Shown: positions 7,850 to 15,852 of the stretch, one piece after another
Layout: every line of letters starts with the position of its first letter
How positions within the stretch are numbered: the first letter of the stretch is position 1
Source: Prevotella sp. UBA746
Lineage (GTDB): Bacteria; Bacteroidota; Bacteroidia; Bacteroidales; Bacteroidaceae
Assembly: GCA_002298545.1 (NCBI GenBank)
Contig: DBKQ01000103.1
Coordinates: forward strand, 4,260 to 29,616
Length of the DNA: 25,357 nt
Reading direction: 5' to 3'
Notes under the pieces: model-generated
What the model was told of the DNA's origin: nothing
Database searches by the model: none
What the model saw: the letters and a program-made list of their open reading frames with translations, nothing else
Made by a program: the position numbers and the translations under genes

Positions 7850-9790
7850 ATGAGCGATATTAATACGGAAAACCCGCAAGAGGAACAACAAGTGGCATAT
7901 ACCGACGACAGTATCAGGCATCTATCGGACATGGAGCATATCCGTACCCGTCCGGGAATGTATATCGGTCGACTCGGCGACGGCTCAATGCCGGAAGACG
8001 GTATCTATGTGCTACTTAAAGAGGTAGTGGACAACTCTATCGACGAGTTCCGGATGAACCAGGGAAAGCGTATCGAGGTGGACATCGAAGAACAGCACAA
8101 AGTTAGCGTGCGCGACTATGGACGCGGTATTCCGCAGGGAAAACTCGTTGAGGCTGTAAGCATGCTCAACACCGGAGGTAAGTATGACTCGAAGGCTTTT
8201 AAAAAAAGTGTAGGACTGAACGGTGTAGGTATCAAGGCTGTAAATGCACTTAGCCAATACTTCGAGGTTAAGTCGTACCGCGACGGAAAGGTTAGATGGC
8301 TTACCTTTGAACGGGGAGAGCTAAAGACTGACGTTACGGAGGATACACAGGACGAGAACGGTACGTTTATTTATTTTGTGCCCGACGATACGCTGTTCAA
8401 GAATTTTTCTTTCCACGATGATATCGTGGAGGAGATGCTCCGTAACTATACCTATCTTAATACGGGTCTCGCCATTATGTACAACGAGAGGCGTATACTG
8501 AGCCGAAATGGTCTTGCCGACTTGCTGAAGGATACGATGACAGCCGACGGACTATATCCTATAGTGCATCTGAAAGGAGAGGATATAGAAATAGCATTCA
8601 CTCATACTAATCAGTATGGCGAGGAGTATCACTCTTTCGTAAACGGACAGCACACTACCCAGGGAGGTACGCACCAGAGTGCTTTCAAGGAGCATCTCGC
8701 AAAAACAATAAAGGAATTCTACGGCAAGAACTTTGAATATACAGATATCCGAAACGGACTCGTTGGAGCAATAGCAATAAACGTGGAGGAGCCGATGTTT
8801 GAAAGTCAGACAAAGATAAAACTCGGTTCGCTGACGATGAGTCCCGACGGCGTGAGCGTAAACAAATATGTGGGCGACTTCATAAAGACTGAGGTCGACA
8901 ACTATCTGCATCGCGATAATGAGGTCGCTGAGGTGATGCTTCAGAAAATCCAAACCAATGAACGTGAACGCAAGGCTATGTCGGGCGTGGCTAAAATTGC
9001 AAGGGAAAGGGCTAAGAAGGCTAATCTGCACAACAGAAAGCTACGCGACTGCCGTATTCACTACAGCGACGTGAAGAACGACCGCAAGGAGGAGAGTGCA
9101 ATATTTATCACTGAGGGAGATTCGGCGAGCGGAAGTATCACAAAAAGCCGCGATGTTAATACGCAGGCGGTGTTCTCGCTGAGGGGAAAACCGCTGAACT
9201 CTTTCGGACTGACGAAAAAGGTGGTTTACGAGAATGAGGAATTCAATCTTCTTCAGGCAGCCCTTGATATCGAGGACGGACTCGACACGCTGCGCTATAA
9301 CAAGGTTATTGTAGCTACGGATGCCGATGTAGACGGTATGCATATCCGATTGCTCATCATTACTTTCTTCCTGCAGTTCTTCCCAGACCTTATTAAGAAA
9401 GGACATGTCTATGTGTTGCAGACTCCATTGTTCCGAGTCAGAAACAAGAAAACTAAGATTAAGTCGAAGGAAGTAAAGGCGGCAGCCACAGGAAAGGGCG
9501 ATTTTATCACCCGCTACTGCTATTCCGAGGAGGAACGTATTGCTGCTATCGAGGAATTGGGACCTGAACCGGAAATTACTCGCTTTAAAGGTCTTGGAGA
9601 GATAAGTCCTGACGAGTTCAAGAACTTTATCGGACCGGACATGCGTCTTGAGCAGGTTACGCTCCACAAAACTGACCAAGTGCAGAAGCTCTTGCAATAT
9701 TATATGGGAAAGAATACTCCGGAACGCCAGAACTTTATCATCAACAACCTGGTGATTGAAGAGGATAGACCGGAGGAGGAAACGTTGTAA
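7850..9790 (+). CDS. parE: DNA topoisomerase IV subunit B (ParE)
   Basis: 646 residues from the ATG at 7850 (MSDINTENPQ); a longer in-frame reading upstream only runs back into the preceding gene. It is the ATPase subunit of the type IIA topoisomerase that, with ParC, decatenates daughter chromosomes. GHKL ATPase motifs are present: RPGMYIG (34-40), DNSIDE (61-66), DYGRGIP (89-95) and the ATP lid VGLNGVGIKAVNALS (121-135). The TOPRIM motifs are EGDSASG (about 422-428) and DADVDG (491-496), and the C-terminal RFKGLGEI is intact. The N-terminal pattern DDSIRHLSDMEHIRTRPGMY and the GIYVLLKEVVDNSIDE block resemble Bacteroidota ParE more than GyrB. A partner parC is not in the window; S41 peptidase is the next gene. 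Confidence 0.92.
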   Translation: MSDINTENPQEEQQVAYTDDSIRHLSDMEHIRTRPGMYIGRLGDGSMPEDGIYVLLKEVVDNSIDEFRMNQGKRIEVDIEEQHKVSVRDYGRGIPQGKLVEAVSMLNTGGKYDSKAFKKSVGLNGVGIKAVNALSQYFEVKSYRDGKVRWLTFERGELKTDVTEDTQDENGTFIYFVPDDTLFKNFSFHDDIVEEMLRNYTYLNTGLAIMYNERRILSRNGLADLLKDTMTADGLYPIVHLKGEDIEIAFTHTNQYGEEYHSFVNGQHTTQGGTHQSAFKEHLAKTIKEFYGKNFEYTDIRNGLVGAIAINVEEPMFESQTKIKLGSLTMSPDGVSVNKYVGDFIKTEVDNYLHRDNEVAEVMLQKIQTNERERKAMSGVAKIARERAKKANLHNRKLRDCRIHYSDVKNDRKEESAIFITEGDSASGSITKSRDVNTQAVFSLRGKPLNSFGLTKKVVYENEEFNLLQAALDIEDGLDTLRYNKVIVATDADVDGMHIRLLIITFFLQFFPDLIKKGHVYVLQTPLFRVRNKKTKIKSKEVKAAATGKGDFITRYCYSEEERIAAIEELGPEPEITRFKGLGEISPDEFKNFIGPDMRLEQVTLHKTDQVQKLLQYYMGKNTPERQNFIINNLVIEEDRPEEETL

Positions 9791-9840
9791 GGTTCCGAGT
9801 TTGGAGTGTTTAGCTAAGAGCGTTGAGTTGGGAGTTTGGA

Positions 9841-9921
9841 TTATTGGTCTTATTAGTCTTATTAGTCTTATTAGTCTTATATCTCCTATCAGTCTTATAT
9901 CTCCTATTTCTCTGATAAGTC
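9841..9921. repeat. Nine 9-bp tandem units before the S41 peptidase gene
   Basis: Nine units of 9 bp run from 9841 to 9921. The first four are TTATTGGTC and then three TTATTAGTC; the rest are variants, including a higher-order 18-bp duplication (9877-9894 versus 9895-9912). The array ends 24 bases before the ATG at 9946. The 50 bases before it are also repetitive (GAGTTTGGAGT-like). It is not convincingly coding. Confidence 0.85.
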
Positions 9922-9945
9922 CTCTTTTTCAAAAAAATATAATTT

Positions 9946-11520
9946 ATGAATAATATAAGAAATTTATTTTTTGCAATACTATTTATGGCGTCGCTTACAG
10001 CTTCCGCCCAAATGCGTGTTCGTATGGGCGAAGACAGTCCGCTACGCAAGTTGCAGCTCGCCGAGATGTTGGTAAACAACTTTTATGTGGACTCCGTTGA
10101 CGAGAGCAAACTCGTTGAGGATGCCATCAGGGGAATGCTCGACAAGCTCGATCCGCATTCGTCGTATACCAATGCCAAGGAGACAAAAGAAATGAATGAG
10201 TCGCTGCAAGGCAATTTCGACGGCATAGGAGTGCAGTTTAATATGGTTGAAGATACGCTCGTCGTTATCCAGCCGATAGCAAAGGGACCGTCGGAGAAAG
10301 TAGGCATCGTTGCCGGCGACCGCATCGTGGCGGTTAACGATACGGCGATTGCCGGAGTGAAAATGCCACGAGACAAGATAATGATGCGACTGCGCGGACC
10401 GAAGGGTACGATGGTGAAACTTTCTGTCGTACGTCGTGATGTTAAGGATACTCTTGTTTTTAATGTTACACGCGACAAGATACCGGTGAAGAGTCTTGAT
10501 GCTTCATACATGATTCGTCCGAATGTAGGATATATACGTATCGGAAGTTTCGGGGCAACAACATACGATGAGTTTATGGCTGCTGTGGAAAAATTGAAGA
10601 AACAGGGAATGAAAAACCTCTTGCTCGACCTTCAGGAGAATGGAGGCGGATATCTGCAGGCTGCCGTGAAGATTGCCAATGAGTTTCTGCCAAAGGATGA
10701 ACTTATTGTATATGCCAGCGGACTGCGCTCGCCGAGAATGGACTACAAAGCTAATGGCTCCGGACGACTGCTCGACGGAAAGGTCGTGGTACTGGTAAAC
10801 GAGTTTACGGCTTCGGCTGCAGAAATCGTTTCGGGAGCATTGCAAGACAACGACCGCGGTACAGTGGTAGGTCGTCGCACATTCGGAAAGGGACTCGTAC
10901 AGCGTCCGTTTGATATGCCCGACGGTTCTATGATTCGTCTTACGATAGCTCATTATTATACTCCTTCGGGACGCTGCATACAGAAACCATATAAGAAGGG
11001 GGATGCAAAAGATTACTACAAGGATTTCGAAAACCGCCTGAAGCATGGTGAACTGATGAATGCCGACAGTATTCATTTTGCCGACTCGCTGAAGTTCTAC
11101 ACTCTGCGAAAGCACCGTGTGGTATATGGCGGTGGCGGAATAATGCCAGACTACTTCGTACCGCTCGACACGTTGACATACACGAAGTATCACCGTCAGC
11201 TCGTGGCAAAGGGTATTGTAAATGAGACCGTATTGCGGTATATTGATAACAATCGCAAGAAGTTACGCAAACAATTTCCTTCTTTCGAAAAATACAATGC
11301 TTCGTTTGTTGTTCCAGAGAATGTAATTGCTGATATCCGCAAGGCAGCCGAGAAGAAAGAGGTGAAACCTAAGGATGAAGAGGAACGTTCAAAAACTCTA
11401 CCTTATCTCCGGAACCAGCTTAAGGCTCTCATTGCCCGTGACTTATGGGATATGGATGAATATTTCCAGATAATAAATGAAACGAGCGATATTGTGAAAA
11501 AAGGAATTTCATTGTTTTAA
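9946..11520 (+). CDS. S41 family C-terminal processing peptidase
   Basis: 524 residues with a Sec signal peptide (MNNIRNLFFAILFMASLTASA, cleavage before Gln22), so the enzyme acts in the periplasm. A short helical region with MLDKLDPHSSY (64-74) precedes a PDZ domain (about 88-165), which presents substrate C-termini. The protease core follows: LLLDLQENGGGYL (226-237), VVLVNEFTASAAEIVSGAL with the nucleophile Ser290, and RRTFGKGLVQ with the general base Lys315, a Ser-Lys dyad. CtpA/Prc enzymes degrade or process envelope proteins, including cell-wall hydrolases in some bacteria. It lies 155 bases after parE with a 9-bp repeat array between them, and converges with the DUF2851 gene. The specific substrate is unknown. 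Confidence 0.93.
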   Translation: MNNIRNLFFAILFMASLTASAQMRVRMGEDSPLRKLQLAEMLVNNFYVDSVDESKLVEDAIRGMLDKLDPHSSYTNAKETKEMNESLQGNFDGIGVQFNMVEDTLVVIQPIAKGPSEKVGIVAGDRIVAVNDTAIAGVKMPRDKIMMRLRGPKGTMVKLSVVRRDVKDTLVFNVTRDKIPVKSLDASYMIRPNVGYIRIGSFGATTYDEFMAAVEKLKKQGMKNLLLDLQENGGGYLQAAVKIANEFLPKDELIVYASGLRSPRMDYKANGSGRLLDGKVVVLVNEFTASAAEIVSGALQDNDRGTVVGRRTFGKGLVQRPFDMPDGSMIRLTIAHYYTPSGRCIQKPYKKGDAKDYYKDFENRLKHGELMNADSIHFADSLKFYTLRKHRVVYGGGGIMPDYFVPLDTLTYTKYHRQLVAKGIVNETVLRYIDNNRKKLRKQFPSFEKYNASFVVPENVIADIRKAAEKKEVKPKDEEERSKTLPYLRNQLKALIARDLWDMDEYFQIINETSDIVKKGISLF

Positions 11521-11540
11521 ATGAAAAACTTATTTAAATG

Positions 11541-11685
11541 AAGAATGAAGAATTGCTTCGCTGACGCTCAGCGAAATGAAGAATGCGGATTACTTTTTTT
11601 TCGTAATAGAAAAGGTAATCCGCATTCTTCATTCTTCATTCTTCATTTTTCATTCTTCATTTTTCATTTTTCATTCTTCATTTAG
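11541..11685. repeat. Compound intergenic repeat: two inverted repeats plus 7-bp tandem array
   Basis: Three parts lie between two convergent genes. First, TTCGCTGA-CGC-TCAGCGAA at 11557-11575 is a perfect 8-bp hairpin flanked by ATGAAGAATG-type direct repeats. Second, 19-bp perfect arms at 11575-11593 and 11615-11633 are separated by a 21-base, T-rich loop. Third, about nine 7-bp units (CATTCTT or CATTTTT) run from 11623 to 11684. The tandem array encodes the last codons and stop of the minus-strand DUF2851 gene. The long hairpin could act as a terminator for both genes, or the whole could be a MITE/REP-like element. Confidence 0.75.
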
Positions 11686-13005
11686 AATAGGTTCTTCCTT
11701 TACGAACCATCCGTTGTTTTTTATGAATTCGTAGCCGAAGCGGCAGCGCAGACAGTCGCGGCGGTCGCAATACATTTTTTTCAGTTGTACTATAGCTTGA
11801 CTGTCGGCAGCTGTATTTATTTCCAAACCGCATTCCTCCCAAAGTCGGATAATACTGTTGCTTTCCGCCTTCAGTTGCTCAAGCAAATCAAAGGCGAGGT
11901 CGCAGAGTTTTTCGTCGCTCTTATATCTGCCGTAGGCAAAGAGAGTAGGGATGGCGGTGTTGAGGATGAGAACATTTACCGATTGTGCCGAGAGCTGCTT
12001 TGTCGACCTCGAACTCTCCTTGCCAAATGAATAGTGAGTCTGCCAATAGAAAGTAACCCTTGTTGCGAACAACTCTTTAAGTTCGTCAATGTTCCGGCAG
12101 CCTACAAGCTGACTCAGACTGGCATTTCGGTTGTAATAAAGATTCGCAAGTTGTGAAATCCTGATATGTGGAAAGTTCTGCGGTCGCAATCTGAGAAATT
12201 TCCATTCTGACGGATTCATCGTCTTTAGAGAAAACTTATGTTGCATGTAGGCATATTCCCTTCTCAGTCTGGCAAGATATGGGTCAAGTTCCGCTTCCTT
12301 GCGATGACGTTCGGGAATGGCGACAGAATCGAGAAGGCCAGCCTGACCGAGAAACATTGTTTCAATTTGGAAAATGTCGTCGCGGTGGTGAGCCACGCTC
12401 TGCAGCGACAACGTCTTTGCCCATAGTTCGAAGGCATCACTGTTAACTCCGAAACCGAAGTTTCGTGCCATTGTAGCGAAGAAAGCGTCCTCCCACGAAC
12501 CGTTCATCTCCTTCACTCTGTGGAGAATAGCCGTTGTTTTCTGTTCCAGCCGCTCTGTTTGCAATGCACTCATCCAACTGTGTATAGTTAGTTTCGGCAA
12601 ATGACGTATAATTTCATGACAAGGCGGAAAGTGGTCTTCTTTAAGTAGGGTGGTATAGTTATTCTTTACAAAGTCCGGAATTTCCATTCTCATCTGTCTC
12701 ACCACATCGCCACGACTCGTAACAACGGGCATGTCGTCAGTTTCCACCATGTGCATGATGACATTGTCGTATGCCTCGTCGCGATCGTGTTGGTGAAGAA
12801 ACCAGTCGGAAGCCTTTTCATGAATTTCCACATTCCCCACCCATAACATTCCGTCCACTTTAATCTTTGCATTGAAGAAGTCGGGACCGGCATTGGTATT
12901 GTGCAACCCCGGATCTATCACCTCCACCGTCTCGCCGTTGTTTGTCGTGAGGGCGTGTAGCGGATACAGTCTGTGTTTCCAAATATAGTGTAATAAAATT
13001 TCCAT
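11671..13005 (-). CDS. DUF2851 family protein
   Basis: 444 residues from the ATG at 13005 (MEILLHYIWKHRLYP); an upstream in-frame TTG at 13032 is a poor alternative. The N-terminal block with EVIDPGLHNTNAGPDFFNAK, then VGNVEIHEKASDW (about residues 57-69), and the central NFGFGVNSDAFELWAK are the conserved pattern of DUF2851, a family common in Bacteroidota with no established role as far as I know. The NAGPDFFNAK and GNVEIH segments resemble the D...E-type core of some nuclease folds, but that is only a resemblance. Near the C-terminus there is a Cys cluster (CDRRDCLRCRFG), a possible metal site. No signal peptide. It stands alone between the S41 peptidase (convergent) and murF-alr (divergent). 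Confidence 0.85.
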   Translation of the reverse strand: MEILLHYIWKHRLYPLHALTTNNGETVEVIDPGLHNTNAGPDFFNAKIKVDGMLWVGNVEIHEKASDWFLHQHDRDEAYDNVIMHMVETDDMPVVTSRGDVVRQMRMEIPDFVKNNYTTLLKEDHFPPCHEIIRHLPKLTIHSWMSALQTERLEQKTTAILHRVKEMNGSWEDAFFATMARNFGFGVNSDAFELWAKTLSLQSVAHHRDDIFQIETMFLGQAGLLDSVAIPERHRKEAELDPYLARLRREYAYMQHKFSLKTMNPSEWKFLRLRPQNFPHIRISQLANLYYNRNASLSQLVGCRNIDELKELFATRVTFYWQTHYSFGKESSRSTKQLSAQSVNVLILNTAIPTLFAYGRYKSDEKLCDLAFDLLEQLKAESNSIIRLWEECGLEINTAADSQAIVQLKKMYCDRRDCLRCRFGYEFIKNNGWFVKEEPILNEE

Positions 13006-13195
13006 AGTAAAAGTGTTTAACGCTAAATGCAAAATTCCGCAGCCGTAAGAATTGGCTTCAGAAAACGTTGCGAAGATAGTAAAATGTTGCGTTCAAACGT
13101 AGCAAAAGAGGTAAAAAACTTGATAAAAACCTTGTTTTTTTGTGTAAACAGATGATAAATGGCACTGAAAGGAGCTCATTCTGAAAAATAACATG

Positions 13196-13203
13196 TATAT
13201 TTG
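13196..13203 (+). promoter_or_regulatory. Candidate -7 box of murF-alr
   Basis: TATATTTG at 13196-13203 fits TAnnTTTG and lies 22 bases before the ATG at 13226, implying a very short leader. No convincing TTTG lies 19-21 bases upstream. The rest of the 220-base divergent region (13006-13225) is A/T-rich with no gene. Confidence 0.55.
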
Positions 13204-13225
13204 CATCAATTAATGATGAAAGACA

Positions 13226-15703
13226 ATGACTTATTCAATTGAAAAAGTAACAACATTGATAGGAGCGCACAGATACGGCGAACATCAGTCCACGATAGGC
13301 TTCCTGCTCACCGATAGCCGTTCCCTGTGTTTCCCGGAGGAAACACTGTTCTTCGCTTTGAGGTCTGGACGCAATGACGGGCATGACTTCATTCCAGATT
13401 TGTATCGTCGCGGAGTAAGAAATTTTGTTGTCGATACGTTGCCGGCAGATTATGCCACGGTGTATGCTGATGCAAACTTCTTGAAAGTGCTAAGTCCGCT
13501 GGAGGCGCTGCAGCGCCTTGCCGAGCGCCATCGCGATGAATTTAACATCCATATTGTCGGTATTACTGGTAGCAACGGAAAGACAATAGTAAAGGAGTGG
13601 CTCTTTCAGTTGCTCTCGCCGTCGTTCAGCGTAACGAGAAGTCCGCGAAGCTACAACTCGCAGATAGGAGTGCCGCTGTCAGTCTGGTTACTAAGCGAAC
13701 AGACACAGGTTGGTGTATTCGAGGCAGGCATAAGCCAACCTGGCGAGATGCTGGCGCTTCGTGATATCATACAGCCAACAGTTGGTGTGATAACAAATAT
13801 CGGAACTGCCCATCAGGAGAATTTCAAGAGTCTGGAGGAAAAAGTAAAAGAGAAACTTATACTTTTCCACGATACTGATGTAATAGTATATCCGGAGGAT
13901 ACAGATATTATAGCAAAATGCGTAGCCGAAGGCGATTTCAAGGGTGAGCATTTGGCATGGTCGGAAAAGAATCCTCAAGCCCCCTTATATATAAAAGGTA
14001 TAGAAAAGGGAGATACAAAGACAAAGATAACGTATGTATATAAGAACAGCGGCGAATATACTTATGAATTGCCGTTTATCGACGAGGCATCAATAGAGAA
14101 CTCCATCACCTGTGCTGCCGTGAGCCTTTCGCTCGGTATCACACCAGAACAGCTAAAGGAACGTATGGCAGGTATAGAGCCTGTAGCTATGCGCCTTGAG
14201 GTGAAACAGGGACAGCATGGATGTACGCTCATTAATGATTCTTATAATTCAGATATCAATTCTCTCGATATTGCGCTTGACTTCATCAGTCGCCGTCCAG
14301 ACCATAAGGGTAGACGCAGAACCTTGATTCTCAGTGATATACTGCAGAGCGGGATAAAGAAAGAAGAACTTTATAAAGAGGTTTCCGACCTTTGCATGAA
14401 GCGTGGCGTGGAGAAATTTATCGGAGTAGGTAAAGACCTTATGGAAGAGGCCGACAAGATAGAAGTAGACGAAAAATACTTCTTCACTGATACTGCATCA
14501 TTCATAAGAAGCGAGGTGTTCAATACTCTTCATGATGAGGTGATACTTATAAAAGGTGCACGCTCATTCGGCTTCGATAATATCAGCGAACTGCTCGAAC
14601 AGAAAGTACACGAGACAATCCTTGAGGTAAATCTTCGTGCTCTCGTAGACAATCTCAACTATTACCGCTCGTTCATGAAGCCGGAGACGAAACTTGTTGC
14701 TATGGTAAAGGCAAACGCCTATGGAGCCGGAGCTGTGGAAGTGGCAAAGACTCTTCAAGACCATCGTATAAACTATCTTGCTGTGGCTGTTGCCGATGAG
14801 GGTGTAACGTTGCGTAAAAACGGAATAACAAGCAACATCATGATCATGAATCCGGAGATGACGGCATTCAAGACGATGTTCGACTACGACCTCGAGCCTG
14901 AGGTGTACAGTTTCCGTCTGCTCGACGCTCTTGTCAAGGCTGCACAGCGTGAAGGAATAACGAATTATCCTGTACACATTAAGCTCGATACCGGCATGCA
15001 CCGCCTTGGCTTTAATCCTAAAAAAGATATGGACGAGCTGATAAGCCGACTGAAAAGTCAGAATGCCGTTATCCCGCGTTCAGTATTCTCGCATTTCGTT
15101 GGCTCAGACAGCGACGATTTCGACAACTTCTCAAAGATGCAGTTTGAACTCTTCGACGAGGCAAGTCGCAAGTTGCAGGCAGCCTTCCCGCACAAGATAT
15201 TGCGCCATATCGACAATTCCGCCGGTATAGAGCATTTCCCGGAACGACAGCTCGACATGTGTCGTTTGGGACTTGGACTTTATGGCATTGACAGTCGCGA
15301 TAATCATATTATAAATAATGTAAGCACACTGAAGACCACAATTCTTCAGCTTCGTGATGTTCCAAAGGAGGAAACCGTGGGCTATAGCCGTAAGGGACAT
15401 CTTACACGTGACAGTCGTATAGCAGCAATACCAATAGGATATGCCGACGGACTGAACCGTCATCTTGGACGCGGAAACTGCTATTGCCTTGTGAACGGAC
15501 AAAAGGCACCTTATGTAGGTAATATCTGCATGGATGTGGCGATGATAGACGTTACAGGCATCCCTTGCAAAGAGGGCGACAGCGTGGAAATCTTTGGCGA
15601 TCATCTGCCGGTTACAGTGCTTTCGGATGTGCTCGACACTATCCCTTACGAGGTTCTGACAAGCGTTAGCGATCGCGTGAAACGTGTGTATTATCAAGAC
15701 TAA
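13226..15703 (+). CDS. murF-alr: Bifunctional MurF ligase / alanine racemase
   Basis: An 825-residue fusion of two cytoplasmic peptidoglycan enzymes. Residues 1 to about 455 are MurF, which ligates D-Ala-D-Ala to UDP-MurNAc-tripeptide: the N-terminal LLTDSRSLCFPEETLFFAL block, the ATP P-loop GITGSNGKT (112-120), and NDSYNSDINSLDIAL before the C-terminal domain. Residues about 463-825 are alanine racemase (EC 5.1.1.1), which makes the D-alanine: MVKANAYGAG carries the PLP-binding lysine (Lys495), HIKLDTGMHRLGF is conserved, and VGYSRKG and YVGNICMDVAMIDVTG hold the second-base tyrosine and substrate-site residues. The fusion is typical of Bacteroidota and couples D-Ala supply with its use. The ATG at 13226 gives the normal MurF N-terminus; overlapping upstream ATGs are out of frame. 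Confidence 0.95.
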   Translation: MTYSIEKVTTLIGAHRYGEHQSTIGFLLTDSRSLCFPEETLFFALRSGRNDGHDFIPDLYRRGVRNFVVDTLPADYATVYADANFLKVLSPLEALQRLAERHRDEFNIHIVGITGSNGKTIVKEWLFQLLSPSFSVTRSPRSYNSQIGVPLSVWLLSEQTQVGVFEAGISQPGEMLALRDIIQPTVGVITNIGTAHQENFKSLEEKVKEKLILFHDTDVIVYPEDTDIIAKCVAEGDFKGEHLAWSEKNPQAPLYIKGIEKGDTKTKITYVYKNSGEYTYELPFIDEASIENSITCAAVSLSLGITPEQLKERMAGIEPVAMRLEVKQGQHGCTLINDSYNSDINSLDIALDFISRRPDHKGRRRTLILSDILQSGIKKEELYKEVSDLCMKRGVEKFIGVGKDLMEEADKIEVDEKYFFTDTASFIRSEVFNTLHDEVILIKGARSFGFDNISELLEQKVHETILEVNLRALVDNLNYYRSFMKPETKLVAMVKANAYGAGAVEVAKTLQDHRINYLAVAVADEGVTLRKNGITSNIMIMNPEMTAFKTMFDYDLEPEVYSFRLLDALVKAAQREGITNYPVHIKLDTGMHRLGFNPKKDMDELISRLKSQNAVIPRSVFSHFVGSDSDDFDNFSKMQFELFDEASRKLQAAFPHKILRHIDNSAGIEHFPERQLDMCRLGLGLYGIDSRDNHIINNVSTLKTTILQLRDVPKEETVGYSRKGHLTRDSRIAAIPIGYADGLNRHLGRGNCYCLVNGQKAPYVGNICMDVAMIDVTGIPCKEGDSVEIFGDHLPVTVLSDVLDTIPYEVLTSVSDRVKRVYYQD

Positions 15704-15803
15704 AAAGCTTAAAAACTATCCGATTTTGATCGGAAAAAGTGCAAGGATAATGTTTTTTGATTATAAAATACACTTGATGTGTACGGAATATGAAAAAAAA
15801 TAT

Positions 15804-15811
15804 TATCTTTG
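15804..15811 (+). promoter_or_regulatory. Candidate -7 box of the MFS transporter gene
   Basis: TATCTTTG at 15804-15811 fits TAnnTTTG, 41 bases before the ATG. The -33 element is unclear (TGTG at 15778-15781 with a 22-base spacer is the nearest). This gives the transporter its own start rather than read-through from murF-alr. Confidence 0.5.
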
Positions 15812-15852
15812 CAAATTAGATAAAAAACAGTATTAATAATAAAAAATAGAAA

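Noticed and set aside
9756..9953. 65-codon frame with LISLISPISLISP repeats
   Set aside because: It is only the translation of the 9-bp tandem DNA repeat and overlaps the ends of both flanking genes.
15719..15734. Short hairpin TCCGAT-TTTG-ATCGGA after murF-alr
   Set aside because: A 6-bp stem followed by A residues rather than T residues is too weak to call a terminator on the plus strand.
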